DNA of 64,000 bases from Caulobacter sp. (GTDB lineage: Bacteria > Pseudomonadota > Alphaproteobacteria > Caulobacterales > Caulobacteraceae): positions 1-64,000 of the forward strand of contig JAUXTQ010000052.1 in NCBI GenBank assembly GCA_030678995.1, written 5' to 3'. Each line of letters starts with the position of its first letter. Position 1 is the stretch's first letter. Positions 28,021 to 36,035 of the stretch are shown piece by piece. The notes under the pieces were generated by a model. The model was not told the origin of the DNA, searched no databases, and worked only from the letters and a program-made list of their open reading frames with translations. Position numbers and translations under genes: made by a program.

Positions 28021-29259
28021 ATGAGCGAAGCCTGGATCATCGACGCCGTCCGCACGCCCCGCGGCATCGGCAAATACGGCAAGGGCGCCCTGTCCGAGAT
28101 GCACCCCCAGCAGCTGGGCGCGACCGTGCTCAAGGCGCTGGCCGAGCGGAACAAGATCAACACCGCCGAGGTGGACGACGTGATCTGGGGCTGCAGCAGC
28201 CAGCGCGGTCCGGCCGCGGGCGACCTGGGCCGCATGTCGGCCCTGGACGCGGGTTATGACGTCCGCAGCAGCGGCGTGACCCTGGACCGGTTCTGCGGCT
28301 CGGGCATCACCTCGGTGAACTTCGCCGCCTCGACCATCATGTCCGGCATGTCCGACATGGTCGTGGCCGGCGGCTGCGAGATGATGTCCATGCCCAACCG
28401 TCGCTCGCCGGAAGACGGCCCGCCGACCATGGACCAGGGCAACCTGCGCCTGCGCGCCAAACACCCGCAGTCGCACCAGGGCATCTGCGCCGACACCATC
28501 GCCACCATGGAAGGCATCAGCCGTGAAGCCCTCGACGCCCTGGCCCTCGTCAGCCAGCAGCGCGCCGCCGTCGCCATCGCCGAGAACCGCTTCGCCAAGA
28601 GCCTGATCCCGGTCTTCAAGGAAGACGGAACCCTGGCCCTGGACCACGAGGAGTTCCCCCGTCCGCAGACCACCGCCGAGGGCCTGGCGGCCCTGAAGCC
28701 GTCGTTCGAGGCCGTCGCCGATGTGCCGCTCGACGCCAATGGCACGACCTTCCGCAAGCTGATCAACGCGGTCCACCCGGACGTCGACATCAAGTTCGTT
28801 CACCACGCCGGCAACAGCTCGGGCGTCGTGGACGGTTCGGGCGCCCTGCTGCTGACCTCGCCGGCTTACGCCAAGGCCAATGGCTTCAAGCCGCGCGCGC
28901 GCATCGTGGCCATGGCCAACATGGGTGACAGCCCCACGCTGATGCTCAACGCCCCGGTGCCCGCCGCCCGCAAGGTCCTGGCCAAGGCCGGCCTGACGGT
29001 CGACGACATCGACCTGTGGGAAATCAACGAGGCCTTCGCCGTCGTCACCGAGAAGTTCATCCGCGACCTGGGTCTCGACCGCTCCAAGGTCAACGTGAAC
29101 GGCGGCGCCATGGCCCTGGGCCACCCGATCGGCGCCACCGGATCGATGCTCATCGGCACCGTGGTCGACGAACTGGAGCGGACCGGCAAGCGCTACGGCC
29201 TGGTCACCATGTGCGCCGCCGGCGGCATGGCTCCGGCGATCATCGTCGAGCGCATGTAA
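28021..29259 (+). CDS. Acetyl-CoA C-acyltransferase (thiolase)
   Basis: This 412-residue thiolase has acyl-accepting Cys92 in DRFCGSGI, the His of GHPIGATG and the second Cys in TMCAAGGMA, the full catalytic set. It cleaves 3-ketoacyl-CoA to acetyl- (or propionyl-) CoA and a shortened acyl-CoA. The AAGGA ribosome site is well placed. With the SDR before it, it forms a beta-oxidation pair; no fadB-like multifunctional gene is present, so these work with the separate hydratases in the window. Confidence 0.95.
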   Translation: MSEAWIIDAVRTPRGIGKYGKGALSEMHPQQLGATVLKALAERNKINTAEVDDVIWGCSSQRGPAAGDLGRMSALDAGYDVRSSGVTLDRFCGSGITSVNFAASTIMSGMSDMVVAGGCEMMSMPNRRSPEDGPPTMDQGNLRLRAKHPQSHQGICADTIATMEGISREALDALALVSQQRAAVAIAENRFAKSLIPVFKEDGTLALDHEEFPRPQTTAEGLAALKPSFEAVADVPLDANGTTFRKLINAVHPDVDIKFVHHAGNSSGVVDGSGALLLTSPAYAKANGFKPRARIVAMANMGDSPTLMLNAPVPAARKVLAKAGLTVDDIDLWEINEAFAVVTEKFIRDLGLDRSKVNVNGGAMALGHPIGATGSMLIGTVVDELERTGKRYGLVTMCAAGGMAPAIIVERM

Positions 29260-29270
29260 CCGTCGCGGGA

Positions 29271-29295
29271 GGGGTTCCGGCATCGCCGGGACCCC
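29271..29295 (+). terminator. GC-rich hairpin after thiolase
   Basis: Arms 29271-29281 and 29285-29295 (one T-G pair) with a 3-base loop follow the thiolase stop by 11 bases. There is no T run, so it is more likely a 3' end stabiliser or weak terminator. Confidence 0.45.
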
Positions 29296-29366
29296 GACTC
29301 GCGGGCGCTCGACATCCGCGCCCAAACAGCCTTGGATGGTCCTTCAACGAAACCCAGGGGACTTCC

Positions 29367-30272
29367 ATGGCGCAGGCGCAGGCCAACGGGCTGACCATCG
29401 AATACGACATCACCGGCCCGGCCGACGGCGAGACGGTGCTGCTGATCATGGGCCTGGGCGCCCAGATGACCCGCTGGCCGCAGGGCTTTCTCGATGAATT
29501 GGCCGGGCGCGGCCTGCGGGTGATCCGCTTCGACAACCGCGACGTGGGCCTGACCTCGAAGATCGACGACGCCGGTCCGCCCGACGTGGCGGCGATCCTG
29601 ACGGCGTTGTCCGAGGGCCGCGCGCCGCCGGTGGCCTACACCCTGTCGGACATGGCCGCCGACGCCGTCGCCCTGCTCGACGCCCTGGATATCGACCGGG
29701 CCCACATCGTCGGGGCCTCGCTGGGCGGCATGGTCGCCCAGCTGGTGGCGGCTGACCACCCGCACCGGACCCTGTCGCTGACCTCGATCATGTCCACCAC
29801 CGGCAACCGGTCGCTGCCGCCGCCGACGGCCGAGGCCATCGCCGTGCTCAACAACCGCGGCCCTGATCCCCGCGAGGACCTCGAAGGCTATCTGGACCAT
29901 GCGGCGAAGGGCGCGGCAGTCGTCGGCTCGCCCGGCTATCCGCAGGACCAGGACGACCTGCGTCGCCGCCTGCGGAGCGACGTCGCGCGCAGCTACCACC
30001 CCGTCGGCTTCCAGCGGCAGTACGCCGCCGCCATGGCCTCGCCGGACCGCCGGCCGAAGCTGGGGACCATCACCGCGCCCACCGTGGTGATCCACGGCGC
30101 CCAGGATCCGCTGGTGCCGCTGGCCGGCGGCAAGGACACCGCCGAGAACATCCCCGGGGCCGAGCTGCTGGTGATCGAGGGCATGGGCCACGACGTGCCG
30201 CCGGGCCTGTTCGCCGCCATCGCCGACGGCATCCACAAGGCGGTCGAGCGGGCCAGGGCGATGTCGGCCTGA
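29367..30272 (+). CDS. Alpha/beta hydrolase
   Basis: This 301-residue hydrolase has the nucleophile elbow GASLGGMVAQ (Ser), an oxyanion region LIMGLGAQ, DNRDVGLT after strand 4, and a late HGAQDPLVPL (acid) and GMGHDVPP (His). This set is typical of the lactonase/esterase group near PcaD and proline-iminopeptidase-like proteins. The frame is open far upstream inside the thiolase, but ATG 29367 after CAGGGGAC starts the fold. A GH84 enzyme follows after 10 bases. Substrate unknown. Confidence 0.88.
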   Translation: MAQAQANGLTIEYDITGPADGETVLLIMGLGAQMTRWPQGFLDELAGRGLRVIRFDNRDVGLTSKIDDAGPPDVAAILTALSEGRAPPVAYTLSDMAADAVALLDALDIDRAHIVGASLGGMVAQLVAADHPHRTLSLTSIMSTTGNRSLPPPTAEAIAVLNNRGPDPREDLEGYLDHAAKGAAVVGSPGYPQDQDDLRRRLRSDVARSYHPVGFQRQYAAAMASPDRRPKLGTITAPTVVIHGAQDPLVPLAGGKDTAENIPGAELLVIEGMGHDVPPGLFAAIADGIHKAVERARAMSA

Positions 30273-30282
30273 TCCGCACCCG

Positions 30283-31347
30283 ATGACCGTCGAACTGGGC
30301 ATCATCGAGGGCTACTACGGCCGGCCCTGGTCCTGGGACGAGCGCGCCGCCCAGGTCGATTTCCTGAAGCCGCACGGCTACGGCTTTTTCACCTACGCGC
30401 CCAAGGCCGATCAGTTCCTGCGCCGCCGCTGGCAGGAGGAACATCCGCGCGACGAAGCGGAAGCCCTGGCGCGTTTCTCGGCCCATTGTCGCGGCGCGGC
30501 CGTGCGGTTCGGCGTTGGCCTCAGTCCCTTCGAGATCTATCGCGACTTCGGACGCGAGACGCGGGGCGCCCTGGTCCGCAAGCTGGCGGCGCTCGACGCC
30601 ATCGGCGTCGACGACCTGGGCATCCTGTTCGACGACATGCGCGGCGACCTGCCAGAGCTGGCTCGCAGCCAGGCGGACATCCTGCATTTCGTCGCCGACA
30701 ACAGCCGGGCGACGCGGATCATTGCGTGCCCGACCTACTACACCGACGACCCCGTCCTGGACCGGGTGTTCGGCCAGCGGCCGGCGGCCTATCTCGAGGA
30801 CCTCGGTGGGATGCTCGATCCGGCCATCGGCGTCTACTGGACGGGCGAGGAGGTCTGCTCCAGGGAGTTCAGCCCCGGCCACCTGGCGCGGGTCGCCGGG
30901 CAGCTGGGCCGCAAGCCGACGCTGTGGGACAACTACCCGGTCAACGACGGGCCGCGCATGTCGCCGTTCCTGCACCTGCGGGCCTTCACCGGCCGGCCGG
31001 CGTCGATCAGCGAGCAGATCGCCGGGCACGCCGTAAATCCGGCGCTGCAGCCGACTCTGACCCGCATCCCCGCCCTGACCCTGGCCGCCAGCTACCGCCT
31101 GGGCGAAGCCTATGAGTACGGCCGGGCCTTCGACGAGGCGGCGGCGATGGTCCTGGGACCGGAGCTGGCGCGGCATGTCCGGGGGCATCTGATCCTGTTG
31201 CAGGATACTGGGCTGCACCGGATGGGTGAGGCGGCGGACCGCCTGCGCGCCCGCTATGCGCCCATCGACCACCCGGCCGCCCGGGAGATCGTCGCCTTCC
31301 TGGACGGCGCCTGGGTCTGCACCCCGGAAATGATGGAAGGCGCCTGA
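30283..31347 (+). CDS. GH84-type beta-N-acetylglucosaminidase
   Basis: This 354-residue protein is a bare GH84 catalytic barrel: GIIEGYYGRPWSW at the start, YAPKAD on strand 2, and the catalytic pair Asp117-Asp118 in ILFDDM, used for substrate-assisted cleavage of GlcNAc. CPTYYTDD, GVYWTGEEVCS and LWDNYPVND (substrate contacts) also match the O-GlcNAcase/NagJ/hyaluronidase family. No signal peptide is seen, so it acts in the cytosol. It follows the hydrolase by 10 bases without an obvious ribosome site. Its place inside an acyl-CoA island is odd. Confidence 0.9.
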   Translation: MTVELGIIEGYYGRPWSWDERAAQVDFLKPHGYGFFTYAPKADQFLRRRWQEEHPRDEAEALARFSAHCRGAAVRFGVGLSPFEIYRDFGRETRGALVRKLAALDAIGVDDLGILFDDMRGDLPELARSQADILHFVADNSRATRIIACPTYYTDDPVLDRVFGQRPAAYLEDLGGMLDPAIGVYWTGEEVCSREFSPGHLARVAGQLGRKPTLWDNYPVNDGPRMSPFLHLRAFTGRPASISEQIAGHAVNPALQPTLTRIPALTLAASYRLGEAYEYGRAFDEAAAMVLGPELARHVRGHLILLQDTGLHRMGEAADRLRARYAPIDHPAAREIVAFLDGAWVCTPEMMEGA

Positions 31348-31352
31348 CCGTG

Positions 31353-31817
31353 TCAGTCCTGCGGCTTGAGCCAATCGTGCTCGAGCGCCCGCAGGCGGGC
31401 CGTGACCGCCACGAGGAAGGCGGTCGACCAGGCGATCAGGATCACGCCGTTGGCGGCCTCGATGGCGCTGACCAGCCGCCAGGCCTGACCCAGCACGATG
31501 TCGCCATAGCCCAGGGCGACAAAGGTCACGGTGGAGAAATAGACCGCCGCCTCCAGCGAAGGGAGCGCGGCCAGCTTGAGATAGACGATCGCATAGAGCC
31601 AGATCTCGATGGTGTGCAGACCGATCAGGCCGAACACCACGATCACCAGCAGCGCCGCCTGGCCCATGGCGTTGTCATGCGCGCGCAGGCGGCGGCCGGT
31701 ATGGCCCATCAGGCGCAACAGGACGATCAGGCCCCAGAAGTGAATCATCACCGTCGCCGCCACCATCGCGGTGGCCAGGCCAAGGTTCTGCAGCAGGCTC
31801 AGGGTACCGGGGTTCAT
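31353..31817 (-). CDS. Two-pore-helix K+ channel-like protein
   Basis: This 154-residue membrane protein has an N-terminal segment (about 10-36), a second (about 54-80), a pore helix and selectivity filter TVTFVALGYGD (GYGD at 103-106), and a final segment (about 118-140). The filter is that of K+ channels (Ion_trans_2). No ligand-binding domain is attached. Its ATG overlaps the stop of the enoyl-CoA hydratase gene (ATGA), so it is the last gene of the acyl-CoA dehydrogenase operon. Confidence 0.88.
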   Translation of the reverse strand: MNPGTLSLLQNLGLATAMVAATVMIHFWGLIVLLRLMGHTGRRLRAHDNAMGQAALLVIVVFGLIGLHTIEIWLYAIVYLKLAALPSLEAAVYFSTVTFVALGYGDIVLGQAWRLVSAIEAANGVILIAWSTAFLVAVTARLRALEHDWLKPQD

Positions 31818-32584
31818 GATCGGGGTTCAGCCTTCGCGGCCTCGCGGGCCCGGGCGCCGGCGCGGATGGCCTGGATCTGGCCGCGTTCCTCGATTTCCAG
31901 CGCCGCCTCGAAGCCGGGGGTTTCCAGCGTCGCGTCGAAGGTCCGCTTGGAGATGCGCAGGGCGTCGGGCGCCGCCTTCAGCAGGTCCTCGACCAAGGCC
32001 GCGCCATAGGCGGCCAGGTCGGCGTCCGGGGTTACATTGGCGACCAGTCCGGTGCGTAGGGCTTCGGCGGCGGTCATCGGCCGGCCGCTGAGCAGCATCT
32101 CGCGGGCCCTGGATACGCCGATGGTCCGCTGCAGCCGCCAGCTGACGCCCAGCTCGCTGCCCGACAGGCCGATCTTGATGAAGGCCGGGTGGAAGGCCGC
32201 GCTCTCGCCGGCGACGATGACGTCCGAAGCCAGGGCGATGGCCAGCCCGCCGCCCGCCGCCGCGCCGTGCACCAGGCAGATGATCGGTTGCGGGCATGCG
32301 CGCATGGCCTTGAGCAGGTCGCGCAGCGTCCAGTCGCCGTTGGGCCCGTCCCGCAGCCGGTCGGGCTGGTCGCCGGCCTTCAGGTCGGCCCCCGAGCAGA
32401 AGCCCCGCCCGCTGCCGCGAAGGACAATGACCCGGGTCGCCGTGTCGCGCCGCTTGCCCTCGAAATAGGCCAGCAGGGCGTCGGTGAGCGGCTGGTTCAG
32501 CGCGTTGAGCCGGTCGGGCCGGTTCAGGCTGACCCAGTCTACCGCGCCGTCGGTCTCGATCCTGAGGATGTCCTCGCCGCTCAT
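31814..32584 (-). CDS. Enoyl-CoA hydratase/isomerase
   Basis: This 256-residue crotonase-fold protein has the CoA-binding LNRPDRLNALN and the oxyanion-hole segments GSGRGFCSGADLKAG and HGAAAGGGLAIALASD. The usual second catalytic Glu region reads KIGLSGSELGVSWRL, with Glu in the right helix. It hydrates or isomerises enoyl-CoA formed by the dehydrogenases upstream. It starts within the stop of the dehydrogenase (TGATG) and ends inside the start of the channel gene. Confidence 0.92.
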   Translation of the reverse strand: MSGEDILRIETDGAVDWVSLNRPDRLNALNQPLTDALLAYFEGKRRDTATRVIVLRGSGRGFCSGADLKAGDQPDRLRDGPNGDWTLRDLLKAMRACPQPIICLVHGAAAGGGLAIALASDVIVAGESAAFHPAFIKIGLSGSELGVSWRLQRTIGVSRAREMLLSGRPMTAAEALRTGLVANVTPDADLAAYGAALVEDLLKAAPDALRISKRTFDATLETPGFEAALEIEERGQIQAIRAGARAREAAKAEPRS

Positions 32585-33777
32585 CAGGTCAGTTCCTCGG
32601 AGGAGTAGCCGAGAATCTCGCGGGCGATGATCAGCCGCTGGATCTGGCCGGTGCCCTCGTAGATGTCGCTGATCCGGCCGTCGCGGAGGTATTTCTCCAC
32701 CAGGTGGTCGTGGCTGACCGACATGCCGCCCAGCAGCTCCATGGCCGCCTGCGGGATGGTGCGGCAGACCTCTCCGCCCTTGGCCTTGCAGATCGAGCTC
32801 TCGAGGTTGTTGGGCTTGCGCACGTCATTCAGCCAGGCGGCATGCAGCACCGACAGGGTGGCGGCCTCGGTGTCGGCCTCCATCTCGATCAGCTTCTGCT
32901 CCACGGCGCTGCGCTGGTTGAAGCTCTTGCTCCAGTCGACCGCGACGCCTTCCTTGGCCAACTCCGCCGTGGCGAAATCCAGGGCCCCCTTGGCCTTGGC
33001 GACGCCGCCTGAGGCGACCGCCGGGCGGGTCATGTTGAAGGTCTTCATCACCCCCTTGTAGGCGGCCGACCCACCGCCCTTGGGGACGGTCTCATCGTCG
33101 CCCAGCATGTGGTCGCGGGGGATGCGGCAGTCGCGGAAGCTGTAGGCGGCGGTGTCCGACGCGCGGATGCCGAGCTTCTTCTCCTTGCGCACCAGCTCGA
33201 AGCCGGGCGCGTCCCTGAGCACCAGGAACGACTTGATCCCGGCCCGGCCGGCGGACTTGTCGATGGTCGCCCAGACGATGGCGCCGTCGCAACGCACGCC
33301 GTCGGTGACGAAGATCTTGTCGCCGTTGATCACCCATTCCTCGCCATCGAGGCGGGCGGTGGTCGAGATCGCCTTGGTGTCGGACCCGGCGCCAGGCTCG
33401 GTGATCGACATGGCCAGGAACAGGTTGCCCCATTTGGCCTTCTGTTCAGCGGTGCCGGCGGACTGCAGGGCCGCGTTGCCCAGACCGCTGGCCCGGCCCT
33501 GCGGCATCGCCAGGCCCAGGCCCCGCACCACGCCGTTGGTCGAGCCGCGGGCGATGCTGACCGCCATCATGAAGGTCATCATCGGCGTGTCGTCCGGCTT
33601 GCGCTGGCCGAACAGGGGGAAGACCTCCTCAAAGCCACGCTCGCCCTCAAGGCGCGCGGGCGGGAACTCGTGCTCGTGGTCCTCGTAATAGCGGGTGTGG
33701 GCGGTGGTCGAGTTGCCGACCTCGACCACCTTGTCGAGGATCTGCTGGTCGATGTCGGAGAGACGGAAGTCAGCCAT
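32584..33777 (-). CDS. Acyl-CoA dehydrogenase, catalytic member of a pair
   Basis: This 397-residue FAD enzyme has the substrate/FAD loop MSITEPGAGSDTKAI, WVINGDKIFVTDG, and the catalytic base in DIYEGTGQIQR near the C-terminus. It oxidises acyl-CoA to trans-2-enoyl-CoA, passing electrons to ETF. ATG 33777 after GGGAGAACG is chosen; the frame is open 22 codons further. It lies 11 bases after a second, degenerate dehydrogenase, and the two may form one heteromeric enzyme. Confidence 0.93.
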   Translation of the reverse strand: MADFRLSDIDQQILDKVVEVGNSTTAHTRYYEDHEHEFPPARLEGERGFEEVFPLFGQRKPDDTPMMTFMMAVSIARGSTNGVVRGLGLAMPQGRASGLGNAALQSAGTAEQKAKWGNLFLAMSITEPGAGSDTKAISTTARLDGEEWVINGDKIFVTDGVRCDGAIVWATIDKSAGRAGIKSFLVLRDAPGFELVRKEKKLGIRASDTAAYSFRDCRIPRDHMLGDDETVPKGGGSAAYKGVMKTFNMTRPAVASGGVAKAKGALDFATAELAKEGVAVDWSKSFNQRSAVEQKLIEMEADTEAATLSVLHAAWLNDVRKPNNLESSICKAKGGEVCRTIPQAAMELLGGMSVSHDHLVEKYLRDGRISDIYEGTGQIQRLIIAREILGYSSEELT

Positions 33778-33788
33778 GATCGTTCTCC

Positions 33789-34901
33789 CTAGACCGAGAC
33801 CGGACCGTCGAGGACGGTCAGGGTGCGGGCGTTGCGCAGCCACATCTCCAGCGGCAGGTCGCGGATGAAGCCGTGGCCGCCGAAGATCTGCAGGGCGTCG
33901 TCGGCGACCTTGATCGCCTTGCGGCGCACATAGTCCTGGGCCAGCACGCTGGCCTTCAGGGCGCCCGGGTCGTTGTGCTCCAGCAGGCTGGCGGCCTTCC
34001 AGACCATCCAGCGCATGGTCTCACACTCGATGTGCATGTCGGCCAGCATGAAGGCGATCGACTGCTTCTTGCCGATGGGTTCGCCGAAGGCGACCCGCTC
34101 CTTGGCGTAGGGGATGGCGAAGTCGGTGGCTTGGCGGCACAGGCCCACCGCCACGGCGGCCGCGCCGATCCGCGCCTGGCTGACCAGCCGCGCCGCGTCG
34201 ATGCCGGTGTCCCCACCGAGGCGGGCCGAGCCGGGCAGTTCGACGGCGTTCAGGGCGATCTTCGCCTGCGGCACGGGCTTGAGGCCCTGGCTGCCGCTCT
34301 CGGCGGAGACGGTCAGTCCGGCCGCGTCGCGCGGGACGATGAAGGCGCCGACCGCGGGAAGGCCGTCACCGCCGTCCTCGCGGGCCAGAACCAGGAAGTG
34401 GCCGGCGCGGTCGCCCAGCGGGATCAGACGCTTCTCGCCGTTCAGCACCCAGCCGTTGCCCTTGCGGGTGGCCGTGGTGCGCTGGGCCTCGGCGGCGAAG
34501 CCGAACTGGCTCTCCTGAATCGCCACGGCGTCGGCGACCGGCGCGGACCCGGCGTAGCGGGGCAGGTGCTCGGCCTTCTGCTCTTCCGTGCCGAAGTCGA
34601 TCAGGGCGTTCACGAACTGGCCCGGCGCCATGATGGCCACGGCCTGGCTGGCGCAGCCGCCGCCGAGCGCTTCCAGCGCTACCGCGTTGGTGATGCAGGA
34701 GCGCTCACCGCCCCCGCCGCCGTATTCCTCGGGGATCGAGGCTGCGATCAGGCCGAAATCCCAACCCTGCTTGATGACGCCCTCGGGCATCTCGCCGGCC
34801 TCGTCGATGGCCCGGGCGCCCGGCGCCAGCACCTCCGCCGCGAACGCCTGCAGGCTGTCGCGGATCATGGTCTGCTCTTCGCTGAGCTCGAATGTGATCA
34901 T
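33789..34901 (-). CDS. Acyl-CoA dehydrogenase-like partner lacking catalytic motifs
   Basis: This 370-residue protein has the acyl-CoA dehydrogenase fold: N-terminal helices with FELSEEQTMIRDSL, the FAD-contact KERVAFGEPIGKKQS, and QIFGGHGFIRDLPLE near the end. The loop that usually reads TEPxAGSD is IQESQFGFAAE here, and the YEGT catalytic block is replaced by TVLDGPVSV at the C-terminus. The base Glu is therefore absent or changed to Asp. In actinobacterial steroid and side-chain degradation, pairs of such genes make alpha2beta2 enzymes with one active chain. It is first in the operon; ATG 34901 has GGGAGACG upstream. Confidence 0.85.
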   Translation of the reverse strand: MITFELSEEQTMIRDSLQAFAAEVLAPGARAIDEAGEMPEGVIKQGWDFGLIAASIPEEYGGGGGERSCITNAVALEALGGGCASQAVAIMAPGQFVNALIDFGTEEQKAEHLPRYAGSAPVADAVAIQESQFGFAAEAQRTTATRKGNGWVLNGEKRLIPLGDRAGHFLVLAREDGGDGLPAVGAFIVPRDAAGLTVSAESGSQGLKPVPQAKIALNAVELPGSARLGGDTGIDAARLVSQARIGAAAVAVGLCRQATDFAIPYAKERVAFGEPIGKKQSIAFMLADMHIECETMRWMVWKAASLLEHNDPGALKASVLAQDYVRRKAIKVADDALQIFGGHGFIRDLPLEMWLRNARTLTVLDGPVSV

Positions 34902-35027
34902 GAGCGTCTCCCTGCAACGAGGGATGGCAGGCCGACGGCGGGGAAGGCAAGATGCTGTATGCACTTGAGTGTGGGTGGCGCGCCGTGACCGCTAGCGACC
35001 CATTGCTGAACCAAACTCCCCCTTCTC

Positions 35028-35335
35028 CCCGCTCATCCTCGCGGAAGCGAGGACCCAGGTTTACGGCCGGTGCACTCACGGTCAGGGATGTCTGGCGCTA
35101 AGAAAATGTCCGGATACAGGTCTCGCCATCCGGGATTGGCCATCTCGATCCGTTCGATTTTCCAGGTCCGCCGCCAGACCTTCATCTGTCGCTCGCGGCG
35201 GAAGGCGTCTTCGCGAGTCTCGAAAGTGTTCACGTGAAACGCATTTCCGAGCACTGCCTCCGGGGCGCCAGACATCCCTTGAAGTGAGTGCACCGGCCGT
35301 AAACCTGGGTCCTCGCTTCCGCGAGGATGAGCGGG
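35028..35335. mobile_element. 308-bp element with 71-bp inverted arms
   Basis: Bases 35028-35098 and 35265-35335 are inverted copies, identical at 67 of 71 positions (52 outer and 15 inner bases perfect, a 4-base mismatch block between). Each arm holds its own hairpin, CCTCGC-GGAA-GCGAGG. The 166-base core plus part of the arms encodes the tail of a GIY-YIG nuclease. The layout is that of a small non-autonomous element or a repeat pair that has captured a nuclease fragment. No target-site duplication was established. Confidence 0.7.
35033..35293 (-). pseudogene. GIY-YIG nuclease, C-terminal remnant
   Basis: The frame contains HVNTFETREDAF, RRERQMKVWRRTWKIERIE and NPGWRDLYPD, which is the second half of the small GIY-YIG endonuclease domain (the conserved Arg/Glu helix and the NPxWxDL end). 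The first half, with the GIY-YIG strands, is absent: the frame begins in the inverted arm. It is therefore a truncated copy. In the intact family the protein cuts DNA as a small monomer. Confidence 0.75.
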
Positions 35336-35443
35336 AGAAAAGGGGGGGCTGGTCCTCGCGATGGCGGCGGAGCAGGCGGGCGGGTTCTAGGTGGCGTTTG
35401 ATATCCGCAACCGACCCACGGGCGACGTTGGGAAGGTCTGCTT

Positions 35444-35932
35444 GTGGGCGCATCCACCAAGGGTGATTTTCTGCGAGTAGTGGCGGAGGGTGTCTTGCGA
35501 GAAGGGCGTATTCAATTGAGCGATGAAGTGGTCGCGACCCCAAGCCTGACCGAAGCGGCGCTCCTGGATGCGATGGGCGACCGCGCAAAGCCCTCGGTGG
35601 CCAACCGCCCGCACCGTTCATACGTCCTTCCGTCCCTGACATTGATGGGGCGCCCCTACACGCCGTCCGTCTATTTCACCGGTGGCTTGATCACTTTGAT
35701 CGACTTGACGTGGGCTGACCCCGCACGCGTTCTCGGAAGCGATCCTTGGGCAAATTGGTCTGCAGAACGCGAACGAGTCATCGCTAGGGATGACGCTCAA
35801 TGGCTGTCGATGGCGTTGGATGGAGCAGGATCGACGACGCAGACCTACTCGTTTGATTGGGGAACCGTTTGGTCGGGTTTTGACGAGCGCAGCGGCTACT
35901 CCTCAGTCGGCATCCGCTACAATCGCCGGTAG
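35444..35932 (+). CDS. Hypothetical protein, atypical composition
   Basis: This 162-residue frame starts at GTG 35444 after GGAAGG. It has an N-terminal SpoVT/prevent-like strand pattern at most (GVLREGRIQLSDEVV), then an unremarkable sequence rich in Trp and Tyr at the end (WANWSAER, FDWGTVWSGFDERSGYSSVGIRY). No family was recognised. Codon use is less GC-biased than in neighbouring genes, which suggests recent arrival. It sits next to the inverted-repeat element. Confidence 0.6.
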   Translation: MGASTKGDFLRVVAEGVLREGRIQLSDEVVATPSLTEAALLDAMGDRAKPSVANRPHRSYVLPSLTLMGRPYTPSVYFTGGLITLIDLTWADPARVLGSDPWANWSAERERVIARDDAQWLSMALDGAGSTTQTYSFDWGTVWSGFDERSGYSSVGIRYNRR

Positions 35933-36035
35933 CCCCCACCCAACCTGAAAACAGCCAGGCAAGAGCCCTCTGCGGCTATTGTCTTACGTTGTAAACCCAG
36001 CGAGGTTGCGCCCCTCACATGCGGGAGCGGTCGCC

